A stretch of 64,000 bases of DNA from assembly GCA_004298465.1 (NCBI GenBank), contig SCRT01000018.1, positions 1 to 64,000 of the forward strand, read 5' to 3'. Made by a program: the position numbers and the translations under genes. This document shows positions 8,454-17,091 of the stretch, one piece after another. This DNA is from Nevskiaceae bacterium (GTDB lineage Bacteria; Pseudomonadota; Gammaproteobacteria; Nevskiales; Nevskiaceae). The stretch's first letter is position 1, and every line of letters starts with the position of its first letter. The notes under the pieces are model-generated. The model was given only the letters and a program-made list of their open reading frames with translations. It was not told where the DNA came from and ran no database searches.

Positions 8454-9674
8454 ATGAATCACGCCGTGCCAGAGTCGTTCCATCGGCCGGCGTGGATCCT
8501 GCCGGTCATCGTGATGACGCAATTCGCGTGCACGTCCCTGTGGTTTGCCGGGAATGCGGTGATCGGCGCGCTGCAGGTGTCCTGGCATCTGCCGGACTCT
8601 GCCCAAGGCCTGACCCTGGCATCCGTCCAGCTGGGCTTCGTGGCGGGCACCCTGGTATTCGCGGTCCTTGCGATCGCGGACCGCTTCCGCGCCACATCCG
8701 TGTTCTTCTGCTGCGCACTGCTCGGCGCCGCGTCGAACCTGGCCCTGGTGTTCGTGCCGGGCGACGTGTGGACGCTGGTCGCGTCACGTGCGGCAACCGG
8801 ATTTTTCCTGGCCGGCATCTATCCGGTGGGAATGAAGATCGCGGCGTCGTGGTGCGATCAGGGGCTCGGACGTGCCCTGGGGTATCTCGTGGGGGCACTG
8901 GTGGTGGGCAGCGCCCTGCCTCATCTCTTGACAGGACTTGGCACGACGCTGCCGTGGCAGGCCGTGATCGGCATGTGTTCCGCCGCCACCGTGGCCGGCG
9001 GGTTGGCGGTTTTCGTGTGGGTCCCAATGGGGCCGCATCTGCCGCAACGCTCACCGTTCAACATCCATGCGATCCCGGAAATCTTCAGCTTCCCGAAATT
9101 GCGGGCGGCAGCCTTCGGCTATTTCGGCCACATGTGGGAATTGTATGCCGTGTGGGCGTTCTTTCCGCTGCTCGTCCACGGCTACGCCGTGCGCCACGGC
9201 CTGGACCATGTGAACGCGTCGCTGTGGGCCTTTGCGCTGATTGCGGCCGGTGCGGTGGGCTGCGCCGGCGGCGGTGAGCTGGTGCGTCGCTTCGGCAGTG
9301 CGCGCGTGGCCTTGATCCAGCTGGCCACGTCCGGGTGCGCGTGCGTGCTGGTGGTTCTGGCATTCGCAGCGCCGGCCTGGCTGTTCTTCACGTTCCTGCT
9401 GGTCTGGGGCATTGCGGTGGCCGGTGATTCGCCACAGTTCTCGACGCTCGTCGGCATGAACGTGCCCAGTCAGTACGTTGGTACGGCATTCACCATCGTC
9501 AACGGCATCGGCTTCGCGATTTCTGCCGTCAGCATTCAGTTGCTTGCTGTGTTGAGTGCGACGATTCCTGTCGAATACCTGTTTCTGCTGCTCATTCCCG
9601 GCCCCGCCCTGGGTCTGTATGCCGCGCGCCGCCTGCTACGGGACGGCCGCTTCAGCTACCGGGCAACCGCATGA
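8454..9674 (+). CDS. MFS transporter
   Basis: About 406 residues with roughly 12 hydrophobic helices. A motif resembling the MFS A-type loop follows helix 2, and RAATGFFLAGIYPVG lies near residue 110. That pattern fits the CynX/NimT-like part of the major facilitator superfamily. It lies 37 nt after the TetR gene and within the monooxygenase module, so it probably moves the module's substrate or product across the inner membrane. A TTG at 8445 is in frame and could be used instead; ATG 8454 is preferred. Confidence 0.8.
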   Translation: MNHAVPESFHRPAWILPVIVMTQFACTSLWFAGNAVIGALQVSWHLPDSAQGLTLASVQLGFVAGTLVFAVLAIADRFRATSVFFCCALLGAASNLALVFVPGDVWTLVASRAATGFFLAGIYPVGMKIAASWCDQGLGRALGYLVGALVVGSALPHLLTGLGTTLPWQAVIGMCSAATVAGGLAVFVWVPMGPHLPQRSPFNIHAIPEIFSFPKLRAAAFGYFGHMWELYAVWAFFPLLVHGYAVRHGLDHVNASLWAFALIAAGAVGCAGGGELVRRFGSARVALIQLATSGCACVLVVLAFAAPAWLFFTFLLVWGIAVAGDSPQFSTLVGMNVPSQYVGTAFTIVNGIGFAISAVSIQLLAVLSATIPVEYLFLLLIPGPALGLYAARRLLRDGRFSYRATA

Positions 9675-9732
9675 ACACATCTCCGGAGGCGTCTAGCGTG
9701 AGTGGTTTCCCTGTATCTGGATGGAGCGGTCC

Positions 9733-10332
9733 ATGAGAAACGGACAACCGCTGATCTTCGGCATCGGAGGCAGCCTGAGCCGGCGCTCCATCAGTGAATG
9801 TGCGTTGCGCTTCACCATGGATGCGGCGGAAAAGTGCGGTGCACAAACCGAGATCATGGTCGGGCGTGATCTGGACCTGCCGAACTACGATGCGCACGAC
9901 CCGGCGCGCCTCGCGGCGGCACACGTGCTGCTCCGCAATTTCCGCGACTGCGACGGCGTGATCGTTTCGGCCTCCGCTTATCACGGCGCGATCTCTGGCA
10001 TGTTGAAGAACGCGCTGGATTACGTTGCTGAAATCAGCGACCCCGGACGCACGTTTCTGGAAGGCCGCGCCGTTGGCTGCGTGGTCTGTGCGGGGGGTGA
10101 GCAGGCGGGCGGTACGTGCCTGTCGGGTTTGCGGACGATCGTGCATGCCCTGCGGGGATGGCCGACGCCGCTGGGCGTGACCGTCAATGCCCGCGACGGA
10201 TCGTTTGATGCCGACGGGCAATGCGTGGATGACACCACCCGTACCCATCTCGAACTGCTGGCGGAGCAGGTCGTGGTTTTTGCACGGCGTTACGCGCCGG
10301 CGCAGCCGGCGCGGGAAGAATCGTCTTGTTGA
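9733..10332 (+). CDS. NAD(P)H-dependent FMN reductase (SsuE/MsuE type)
   Basis: A 199-residue flavodoxin-fold reductase. The FMN phosphate loop (GIGGSLSRRS) is at the N-terminus, and the conserved SASAYHGAISGMLKNALDY segment sits near residue 90, as in SsuE/MsuE. These proteins reduce free FMN for two-component monooxygenases, which fits the LLM oxygenase at 6302 in the same cluster. The ATG at 9733 has GGAG 6 nt upstream. An in-frame ATG at 9721 lacks a ribosome site. Confidence 0.85.
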   Translation: MRNGQPLIFGIGGSLSRRSISECALRFTMDAAEKCGAQTEIMVGRDLDLPNYDAHDPARLAAAHVLLRNFRDCDGVIVSASAYHGAISGMLKNALDYVAEISDPGRTFLEGRAVGCVVCAGGEQAGGTCLSGLRTIVHALRGWPTPLGVTVNARDGSFDADGQCVDDTTRTHLELLAEQVVVFARRYAPAQPAREESSC

Positions 10333-10457
10333 ATGAACAGACCTTGTTGCGCCGGGTTGCTGGCCAGTTCCTGTGTCGGGCGAGCGGGTCGCCGGCGGCT
10401 TCCGGGTAACCCGCCGAACGGATAGATGGATACAGATCGCCTTTCTGGAGGAGAACC

Positions 10458-11873
10458 ATGAATACGATCGATACGGACTACCTGGTGGTGGGCGCCGGCG
10501 CAGCCGGAATGGCCTTTGTCGATGCGCTGATCGCGGATGGCGATGCCGAGGTGGTCATGGTCGACCGTCAGTATCGGCCGGGCGGGCACTGGAACCACGC
10601 CTATCCCTTTGTGCGGCTGCATCAGCCTTCCGCCATCTATGGCGTCAATTCGCGCCGGCTGGGGACGGATTCCATCGATGCCCTGGGGTCCGACGCCGGC
10701 CTCTATGAGCGCGCCACGGGTGCGGAGATCTGCGGTTATTTCCAGCAGGTGCTCAACCAGACTCTGTTGCCATCGGGGCAGGTCCGCTTCTTCGGCATGT
10801 CCGACTATCTGGGCGACTGGAAGCACGACCATGTGTTCAGGTCGCGCATGACCGGAACCTGCACGCGCGTCAACGTCCGGAAGAAGGTGGTCGACACCAC
10901 CTATCTCCAGGCGACGGTACCCGCCACCCATAAGCCCGCGTTCACGGTCGATGGGGGCGTCAGATTTTGTCCCGCAGGCGGTATCGTCGATCAGGTCGAG
11001 CCGCCCGGCGGCTATACGGTCCTGGGCGGCGGCAAGACGGCCATGGATGTTTGTTACTGGTTGCTGGCGCACGGGGTGGATCCCGAACGCATCCGGTGGG
11101 TGCGCCCACGCGATACGTGGGCCCTCAGCCGCCGGGGCTTCCAGCCGCTCGATCTGATGCACCTGACGATCGGCGAGTTCGCGGCCGCGTTGCGGGCGCT
11201 GGCGGAGGCCGAAAGCCTGGATGACCTGTACCGGCGGCTGGAAGCAGGTGGCCAGTTGCGCCGGTTCGACAAGACGGTCGTGCCGACCATGTTTCGCGGC
11301 GCCATTCTCAGCGATGCGGAATTCGACGCGCTTGTGCAGATCAAGCGCGTCGTGCGCAAGGGGCATGTCAAGCGCATCACGAGCGACCGCATTCTCCTGG
11401 CCGAAGGTGAAGTCGAGACCGGGCTCGACGAGTTGCATGTGGATTGCACAGCCAGCGGGTTTCGCTCCAATCCAGCGATCCCGATCTTTGGTCCGGCCTG
11501 TATCACGACGCAGGGCCTGGTCGGCGGGTTCACGACCTTCAGTGCGGCGTTGATCGGCTACGTGGAAGCGGTGCGCGGCGACGACCGGGAGAAGAACGCA
11601 TTGCTGCAGCCGGTGTCGCCGCTGAACAACCCGATCGACTGGATCAACGCCTACATGGGGTTCCTTCGTATTGCCGATCTGCAGGCTGGCGCGGGAGGCC
11701 ATCAGGACTTGGCCGAATGGCTGGATCGCGCACGCCTGAACCTGACCGGCGGCATGAGCCGGCACATGGACGACCCGCGCATCGTCAACGCCCTGGACGA
11801 TATTGCGCAGTGTCGGGATGCGGCCGTCGAGAATGGCAGGCGGCTGCTGGAAACGATGAACGTGCCCGTCTGA
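10458..11873 (+). CDS. FAD/NAD(P)-binding oxidoreductase of unknown substrate
   Basis: A 471-residue two-dinucleotide flavoprotein. The first Rossmann motif GAGAAG is at 12-17 and is followed by DRQYRPGGHWNHAYP, as in flavin monooxygenases. A second glycine-rich site (LGGGKTAMD) lies near residue 190. The FxGxxxHxxxWP fingerprint of Baeyer-Villiger enzymes is not present. A strong ribosome site (GGAGGAG) precedes the ATG. It is the last gene of the monooxygenase module and could oxidise the product of the LLM enzyme or be an independent hydroxylase. Fold confident, reaction unknown. Confidence 0.72.
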   Translation: MNTIDTDYLVVGAGAAGMAFVDALIADGDAEVVMVDRQYRPGGHWNHAYPFVRLHQPSAIYGVNSRRLGTDSIDALGSDAGLYERATGAEICGYFQQVLNQTLLPSGQVRFFGMSDYLGDWKHDHVFRSRMTGTCTRVNVRKKVVDTTYLQATVPATHKPAFTVDGGVRFCPAGGIVDQVEPPGGYTVLGGGKTAMDVCYWLLAHGVDPERIRWVRPRDTWALSRRGFQPLDLMHLTIGEFAAALRALAEAESLDDLYRRLEAGGQLRRFDKTVVPTMFRGAILSDAEFDALVQIKRVVRKGHVKRITSDRILLAEGEVETGLDELHVDCTASGFRSNPAIPIFGPACITTQGLVGGFTTFSAALIGYVEAVRGDDREKNALLQPVSPLNNPIDWINAYMGFLRIADLQAGAGGHQDLAEWLDRARLNLTGGMSRHMDDPRIVNALDDIAQCRDAAVENGRRLLETMNVPV

Positions 11874-12057
11874 CCACGCTTGTACATCGGGTACCGGGCA
11901 CACGATCTCTTGAAGCGTCTGTACGTGTGTGATCGAGGACTGGCCCCGATCCATATCAACCTGAAGTGGAAGAGGACGCCGGTGGGCGCGGTACGGCCAC
12001 AGCCCCTTGAGACATCTTGATAAGCGGTCGATCGCAGGGGGCGCTGCGCTTTTTGCA

Positions 12058-12606
12058 CTACAACGAAGGGCAGGGCCCATCGAACTCCTTGCGTTCCAGG
12101 CGCACGCGGCCGCTGGCGGCGAGCACGAGTTCCGTTGCCCTGCGTGATCGTCCGGAATGGATGCAGATGCGCAGGCGTCCAGCTCCGAATGCGCCTGACG
12201 GTAGTTGGGAGATACCGATCGGGGAAAAAACCACGGCAGTCCGGAACGGGCCGCTGCCAGAGATCGAGACGTCCCGGTGCGCGGTCCTGCTGACGAGGAC
12301 GTCGGTGGATGCCTGTGGCTGGCCGCTGTGGTGGTGGTCGAGAAACACGATCCATTCGCCGCTTGCCCAATTTCCGGTACAGCCGAGAACGGCGTTTCCT
12401 GCGCACAGCGAGGTGGGGCGCTGCTGGGTGATGGCGGTCTGGCGTGCCACATAAAGGCCGTGAGCCAGTTCGTTGCTGGCCGTGGCAAGCCGTGCGTGGA
12501 TGAGTGTGTCGCGCAGCGCGGGAACGGCGATTACGGCAGTCACGCCGGCAATCGCCAGCACGATGAGCAGCTCCACCAACGTCCAGCCCCCAAGCTTCGA
12601 CGCCAT
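12058..12606 (-). CDS. fimT: type IV pilin-like GspH/FimT pseudopilin
   Basis: A 182-residue prepilin-like protein. The N-terminal class III signal is present: a short positively charged leader ending at G7, then W-T-L-V-E with the conserved glutamate at +5, followed by a hydrophobic helix (LLIVLAIAGVTAVIAVPAL). The rest fits the GspH/FimT domain, a minor pseudopilin of type IV pili or type II secretion. It would be cleaved and N-methylated by PilD. It follows lspA on the same strand, 139 nt away, in an order known from Xanthomonadales relatives. Other minor pilins do not follow in this window. Confidence 0.82.
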   Translation of the reverse strand: MASKLGGWTLVELLIVLAIAGVTAVIAVPALRDTLIHARLATASNELAHGLYVARQTAITQQRPTSLCAGNAVLGCTGNWASGEWIVFLDHHHSGQPQASTDVLVSRTAHRDVSISGSGPFRTAVVFSPIGISQLPSGAFGAGRLRICIHSGRSRRATELVLAASGRVRLERKEFDGPCPSL

Positions 12607-12716
12607 CTCCCCCTCCCGCGGTTGGCAGGCGCCGGCAGGGGTGGGCTACGGCTCGCGCCCCATTGGCGCCGCACCGGTTGTCACGCTTGACTGGAGCGTA
12701 GCGGGGTAGGAATGAA

Positions 12717-12738
12717 TTGCCAAGCCCGGGCTGGGCAA
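12717..12738 (-). terminator. possible terminator after lspA
   Basis: A near-continuous dyad (ttgccaagccc / gggctgggcaa) lies 8 nt after the lspA stop on the minus strand, followed by TTCATT rather than a clean T-run. It is a weak intrinsic-terminator candidate. Confidence 0.35.
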
Positions 12739-12745
12739 GGAGGGG

Positions 12746-13240
12746 TCAGGGCGCATCGACCTTGGACCGCCGGTATTGCAGCAAGGCGTCCAGCAGCAAT
12801 AGCCCGGCACCGATGGTGATGGCGCTGTCGGCGATGTTGAAAGCCGCGAAATGCCAGGCTCCGACATGGAAGTCAATGAAGTCGACCACGTAGCCGTGCA
12901 CGCCGCGGTCGATGGCGTTGCCGATCGCCCCGCCCATGATGAGGCTGAAGGCGAGCGCTTCCAGCTTCGATGCCTGTGGGTGGCGGTACAGCCATACGAG
13001 GATGCCGAGGGAGACGGCGGCCGCGAGTGCGATGAATACCGTTCCCGGTGCGCCGGCAAACATCGAGAACGCCGCGCCGGTATTACGCAGCGAGGTGAGG
13101 TTGAGCCACGGCAGCAGCCACACCGAGTCGTACAGCGGCAGGGAGTGGACGATCAGCGCTTTCGCGCCTTGGTCGAGAAGGATGACGGCGGCGGCAATGG
13201 CCAGCCAGCGCGTGAGGCTGCGGGTCGAGGCAAGGGGCAT
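12746..13240 (-). CDS. lspA: lipoprotein signal peptidase (signal peptidase II)
   Basis: A 164-residue membrane aspartic protease that removes signal peptides from diacylglyceryl-modified prolipoproteins. Four hydrophobic helices are visible. The family motifs NTGAAF, GGAIGNAIDR and FNIADS are present and carry the two catalytic aspartates. The start is ATG at 13240, 7 nt after the ileS stop, so the two are co-transcribed as in many proteobacteria. No ispH gene follows, unlike in Escherichia coli. Confidence 0.95.
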   Translation of the reverse strand: MPLASTRSLTRWLAIAAAVILLDQGAKALIVHSLPLYDSVWLLPWLNLTSLRNTGAAFSMFAGAPGTVFIALAAAVSLGILVWLYRHPQASKLEALAFSLIMGGAIGNAIDRGVHGYVVDFIDFHVGAWHFAAFNIADSAITIGAGLLLLDALLQYRRSKVDAP

Positions 13241-13247
13241 GGTGGGC

Positions 13248-16130
13248 CTAGATGTGGTGGCGCTGTTCGCCGGAGCCGGCGATGTTCGTGACGCAGCGGC
13301 CGCAGAGATCGGGGTGGTCCGCATGGCTGCCGACGTCGCTGCGGTGCTGCCAGCAGCGCGCACATTTCGACGCGATGCTGCGTTCCACGGCAATGCCGAG
13401 CGCCGTGCCGTCTTCCAGTCGCATGGCCGTGACATCGGCGGGCTGCATGGCGGCGGGTTGGACCGTGGCGGCGGAGGTGATGAACCAGAAGCGCAATTCA
13501 TCGCCGGCCTGCTCCAGAGCTGTGCGCGTGGCGCCGTCGGCGTAGAGCGTGAGGTCGGCATCCAGCGCGCCGCCAATGTCGCCGGCGTTGCGGCGGGCTT
13601 CCAGTTCGCGCTTCACCGCCTCGCGCACGGCAAGCAGTGTGGCCCATGTCGTGGTGTCCCAACGCAGCGTGACCGTGGGCAGCGTGTGCCAGGTCTGTGC
13701 GAACACTGGGGTGGAACGGTCGCCAGGCAGCAGCGGCCAGATCTCGTCTGCCGTGAACGACAGGATCGGCGTGATCCAACGCACCAGCGCCTCGGCGATG
13801 TGCCACAGCGCCGTCTGCCCGGAGCGACGCGCCAGGCTGTTTTCCGGCAGCGTGTAGAGGCGGTCCTTGAGCACGTCGAGATACAGCCCGCCGAGATCCA
13901 CCACGCAGTAGTTGTGCAGCTGCTGGTAGACGAGGTGGAACTGGGAATCGCGGTAGGCGGCAATGATGCGTTCCTGCACTTCGGCGGCACGGGCGATCGC
14001 CCAGGCGTCGATATCCAGCAGCGCGTCCGGCGCCACAGCGTGCGTGGCGGGTTCGAAATCGTGGAGGTTGCCGAGCAGGTAGCGCGCCGTGTTGCGGATG
14101 CGGCGGTAGGCGTCGGCGATGCGCTTCAGAAGCTGGTCGGAAATCGCAATCTCGCCGGAGTAGTCGCTGGCGGCCACCCACAGGCGCAGGATGTCGGCGC
14201 CGAGGGTTTTCGTCACCTGCTGCGGCGCGACGACGTTGCCGACCGACTTCGACATCTTGCGGCCCTGTTCGTCCACCGTGAAGCCGTGGGTGAGCACGGA
14301 CTTGTACGGCGCGCGGCCGAGCATGGCGACGGATTCCAGCAGGCTGGACTGGAACCAGCCGCGGTGCTGGTCGGAGCCTTCGAGGAACAGATCCGCCTGC
14401 GGAGCAATACCGTCCGCACCGAGCTGTTCCGGGTGCATGGACACGATGCTGGCCTGGAACGAGCAGCCGGAGTCGAACCACACGTCCAGCGTGTCGGTGC
14501 ACTGGTCGTAGGCGTCGGCGTCGCTGCCCAGCCAGTCTTTTGCCGTGGTGCCGAACCACGCTTCCAGCCCGCCTTTTTCCACTGCGTCCGCGACGCGGCG
14601 CAGAATGGCGGGCGTGTCCGGGTGCAGGTTCTGCGTCGCGCGGTCGATGAATACGGCCATTGGCACGCCCCATGTGCGCTGGCGGGAAATGCACCAGTCG
14701 GGTCGCGTCTTCACCATCTCGCGGATGCGGTTTTCACCCCACGCCGGAATCCAGCGTGTGGCCTCGATTTCCTTCAGCGCCTTTTCGCGCAGGCCGTGCG
14801 CGTCCATCGACACGAACCATTGCGGCGTGGCGCGGAAGATCAGCGGCGTCTTGTGGCGCCAGCAATGCGGGTAGCTGTGCTGAAGTTTTTGCAGACAGGC
14901 GAGGGCGCCGGCGGCGCGCAACGCCTCCAGCACCGGCTCGTCCACCTTCGTGACGTACAGCCCGCCGACCACCGGCGCGCCGGGCGCGAACACGCCATCC
15001 GACTGCAGCGGCGTGTCCGTGGGAACGCCGTATTTCTGCGCCACCACGTAGTCGTCCGCACCGTGCGCCGGCGCGGTGTGCACCAGCCCGGTGCCGGCTT
15101 CCAGCGTGACGTGCTCACCGAGGATGATGGGCACGACGCGCTGCAGCTCCGCGATCGGATGCCGCGCCCGTGCGCCCTCCAGCACCTTGCCGGGCGCGTG
15201 GGCGAGCACCTCGAAAGTGAAGCCGCAGCGTGCAGCCACGGTTTCCAGCAGCCCTTCCGCCACCACCCAGCGCTCTGCACGGCCGTCCGCGAACGTGGCG
15301 GCGACGAGCACGTAATCGAGTTCCGGGTGTGCGCTGATGGCCTGGTTGGCCGGGATTGTCCACGGTGTCGTGGTCCAGATCGTGAACATCGTCGGTGCAT
15401 CGCCCGTCACGCCGAAGCGGTGCGACACGTCGGCCGGGTCGGCGGCAGCGAAACGCACGTCGATGGCCGGCGACTCGTGGTCCTTGTATTCCACTTCCGC
15501 CTCGGCCAGCGCCGACCCGCAGTCCAGGCACCAGTGCACCGGCTTGAAGCCGCGCACCACGTGGCCCTGTTCCACGAGCCGCGCCAGCACCCGCAACTGC
15601 TCGGCCTCGTAGTTGGGTCGCATCGTCAGGTAGGGGTGATCCCAGTCCGCCAGCACGCCGAGGCGTTTGAAGTCGTGGCGCTGGCGTTCCACCTGTTCGC
15701 CGGCGTATTCGCGGCATTTTGCGCGGAACGCGGGTGCGTCCAGCTTGCGGCCGACCTTGCCGTGCTTCTTTTCCACCTGCAGTTCGATCGGCAGGCCGTG
15801 GCAGTCCCAGCCGGGTACGAAGGGGGCGTCGAAACCGTCCAGCCGCGCGGTCTTGACGATGATGTCCTTCAGCGTTTTGTTGACGGCGTGGCCGATGTGG
15901 ATGTCGCCGTTCGCATACGGTGGGCCGTCCACGAAACGATAGGGCTTGCGGCCGGCACAGGCGCGCTGCACCTGCTCGTAGAGCTTTTCCTGCTCCCAGC
16001 GCTGCAGGGTTTCGGGTTCACGCTGCGCCAGCTTGGCCTGCATTGGAAACGAAGTCTGCGGAAGGTTCAGCGTATGGCTGTAACCAGGCTTGTCGGCAGC
16101 CGGCGAGTCGGGCAGGGTCGGAGTGTTCAC
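13248..16130 (-). CDS. ileS: isoleucyl-tRNA synthetase
   Basis: A 960-residue class I synthetase charging tRNA-Ile. The HIGH motif is at 78-81 (within DIHIGHAVNKTLKD) and KMSKS at 625-629. The editing (CP1) insert lies between them. The C-terminal zinc-binding Cys pairs (CARCW ... CGRC) close the protein. The start is GTG at 16130; its last two bases overlap the ribF stop (GTGA), so translation is probably coupled. The N-terminal extension before the catalytic core is about 20 residues longer than in E. coli. Confidence 0.96.
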   Translation of the reverse strand: MNTPTLPDSPAADKPGYSHTLNLPQTSFPMQAKLAQREPETLQRWEQEKLYEQVQRACAGRKPYRFVDGPPYANGDIHIGHAVNKTLKDIIVKTARLDGFDAPFVPGWDCHGLPIELQVEKKHGKVGRKLDAPAFRAKCREYAGEQVERQRHDFKRLGVLADWDHPYLTMRPNYEAEQLRVLARLVEQGHVVRGFKPVHWCLDCGSALAEAEVEYKDHESPAIDVRFAAADPADVSHRFGVTGDAPTMFTIWTTTPWTIPANQAISAHPELDYVLVAATFADGRAERWVVAEGLLETVAARCGFTFEVLAHAPGKVLEGARARHPIAELQRVVPIILGEHVTLEAGTGLVHTAPAHGADDYVVAQKYGVPTDTPLQSDGVFAPGAPVVGGLYVTKVDEPVLEALRAAGALACLQKLQHSYPHCWRHKTPLIFRATPQWFVSMDAHGLREKALKEIEATRWIPAWGENRIREMVKTRPDWCISRQRTWGVPMAVFIDRATQNLHPDTPAILRRVADAVEKGGLEAWFGTTAKDWLGSDADAYDQCTDTLDVWFDSGCSFQASIVSMHPEQLGADGIAPQADLFLEGSDQHRGWFQSSLLESVAMLGRAPYKSVLTHGFTVDEQGRKMSKSVGNVVAPQQVTKTLGADILRLWVAASDYSGEIAISDQLLKRIADAYRRIRNTARYLLGNLHDFEPATHAVAPDALLDIDAWAIARAAEVQERIIAAYRDSQFHLVYQQLHNYCVVDLGGLYLDVLKDRLYTLPENSLARRSGQTALWHIAEALVRWITPILSFTADEIWPLLPGDRSTPVFAQTWHTLPTVTLRWDTTTWATLLAVREAVKRELEARRNAGDIGGALDADLTLYADGATRTALEQAGDELRFWFITSAATVQPAAMQPADVTAMRLEDGTALGIAVERSIASKCARCWQHRSDVGSHADHPDLCGRCVTNIAGSGEQRHHI

Positions 16131-17050
16131 GCGTTGAGTACCTCGCGGGCGCGAGTGGCGTCCGCATGCATTTGTCGTTTGAGTTGATCCAGATCGTCGA
16201 ATTTCTGCTGTGGGCGCAGGAAGGCGACGAAACGGGTGCGAATGATCTGCCCGTACAGGTTGCCGGGCGGCACGAAGAGGTGGTCTTCGAGCACGCATTC
16301 CGTCAGGTTCAGCGTCGGGCGCACGCCGAGGCTGGCGACACCCGGCATTTCGCGCCCGCCATGCTGCACCTGCACGGCGTAGATGCCGTGGCGCAGGGCG
16401 GGTGGGTGGCGAAACGCGACGTTCGCGGTGGGCATGTCCAGCTTGCGCCCCAGTTCGAGGCCGTGGCGGACGCGCCCCCAGATCGCGTAGGGGCGGCCGA
16501 GCAGGCGCTCGGCGAGCGCCAGGTCGGCGGCAGCCAGCACGTCGCGTAGCCGGGTGGAACTGACGCGCTCGCCGTCGAGCGTGACGCTAGCGACGTTGTG
16601 TGCGGTGAACCCGGTCTGCGTGCCCAGCTCTGCCAGCAGGCGGAAGTCGCCGCGGCCACCGGCGCCGAAGTGGAAGTCGTCCCCGACCACGACGCTACGC
16701 GCTCGCAGCCCTTCAACAAGCACCGTGCGCACAAAGTCCTGTGCCGGCATGCAGGCCAGTGGCTTGCCGAAGGGCAGGCACACGACGCGCTCCACGCCCA
16801 GCCCTTTCAGCACGTGCAGCTTGCTGCGCAGCTCCAGCACGCGTGCTGGAGCTGCGTCGGGGTTGAAATAGGCGCGGGGGTGCGGCTCGAACAGTACGAC
16901 GGTGGAAAGGGTTCCTTCTTGCGCGGCATTCCCCAGCACCGCATCGATCAGCGCCTGGTGCCCAAGGTGGACGCCATCGAAATTGCCGATGGTGACGGCG
17001 CTGCCGCAGGGCGGCGGAACGAGGTGGCGGAACCCGCGTACGAACTGCAT
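16127..17050 (-). CDS. ribF: bifunctional riboflavin kinase / FAD synthetase
   Basis: A 307-residue enzyme making FMN from riboflavin and FAD from FMN. The N-terminal nucleotidyltransferase has GNFDGVHLGHQ near residue 22 and a VVGDDFHFG motif near 120. The C-terminal flavokinase domain starts near residue 185 (GRPYAIWGRV) and includes the MPTANV motif. It lies between murJ and ileS, the usual gammaproteobacterial order. A TATAAT hexamer on the minus strand at 17096-17091, overlapping the murJ stop, could be an internal -10 element, but no good -35 was seen. Confidence 0.95.
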   Translation of the reverse strand: MQFVRGFRHLVPPPCGSAVTIGNFDGVHLGHQALIDAVLGNAAQEGTLSTVVLFEPHPRAYFNPDAAPARVLELRSKLHVLKGLGVERVVCLPFGKPLACMPAQDFVRTVLVEGLRARSVVVGDDFHFGAGGRGDFRLLAELGTQTGFTAHNVASVTLDGERVSSTRLRDVLAAADLALAERLLGRPYAIWGRVRHGLELGRKLDMPTANVAFRHPPALRHGIYAVQVQHGGREMPGVASLGVRPTLNLTECVLEDHLFVPPGNLYGQIIRTRFVAFLRPQQKFDDLDQLKRQMHADATRAREVLNA

Positions 17051-17091
17051 CGCGAACCGGTAGGAATGGAATGGGAAAAGGAAAGGGCAAA

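Noticed and set aside
12746-13576. Longer N-terminus for LspA running into ileS
   Set aside because: The upstream part lies in another frame of ileS; the family start is ATG 13240, 7 nt after the ileS stop.
12912-16187. Very long open frame on the plus strand opposite ileS
   Set aside because: Composition and coding follow ileS on the other strand; the translated product is low-complexity His/Arg/Val-rich sequence with no domain. High GC produces such antisense frames.
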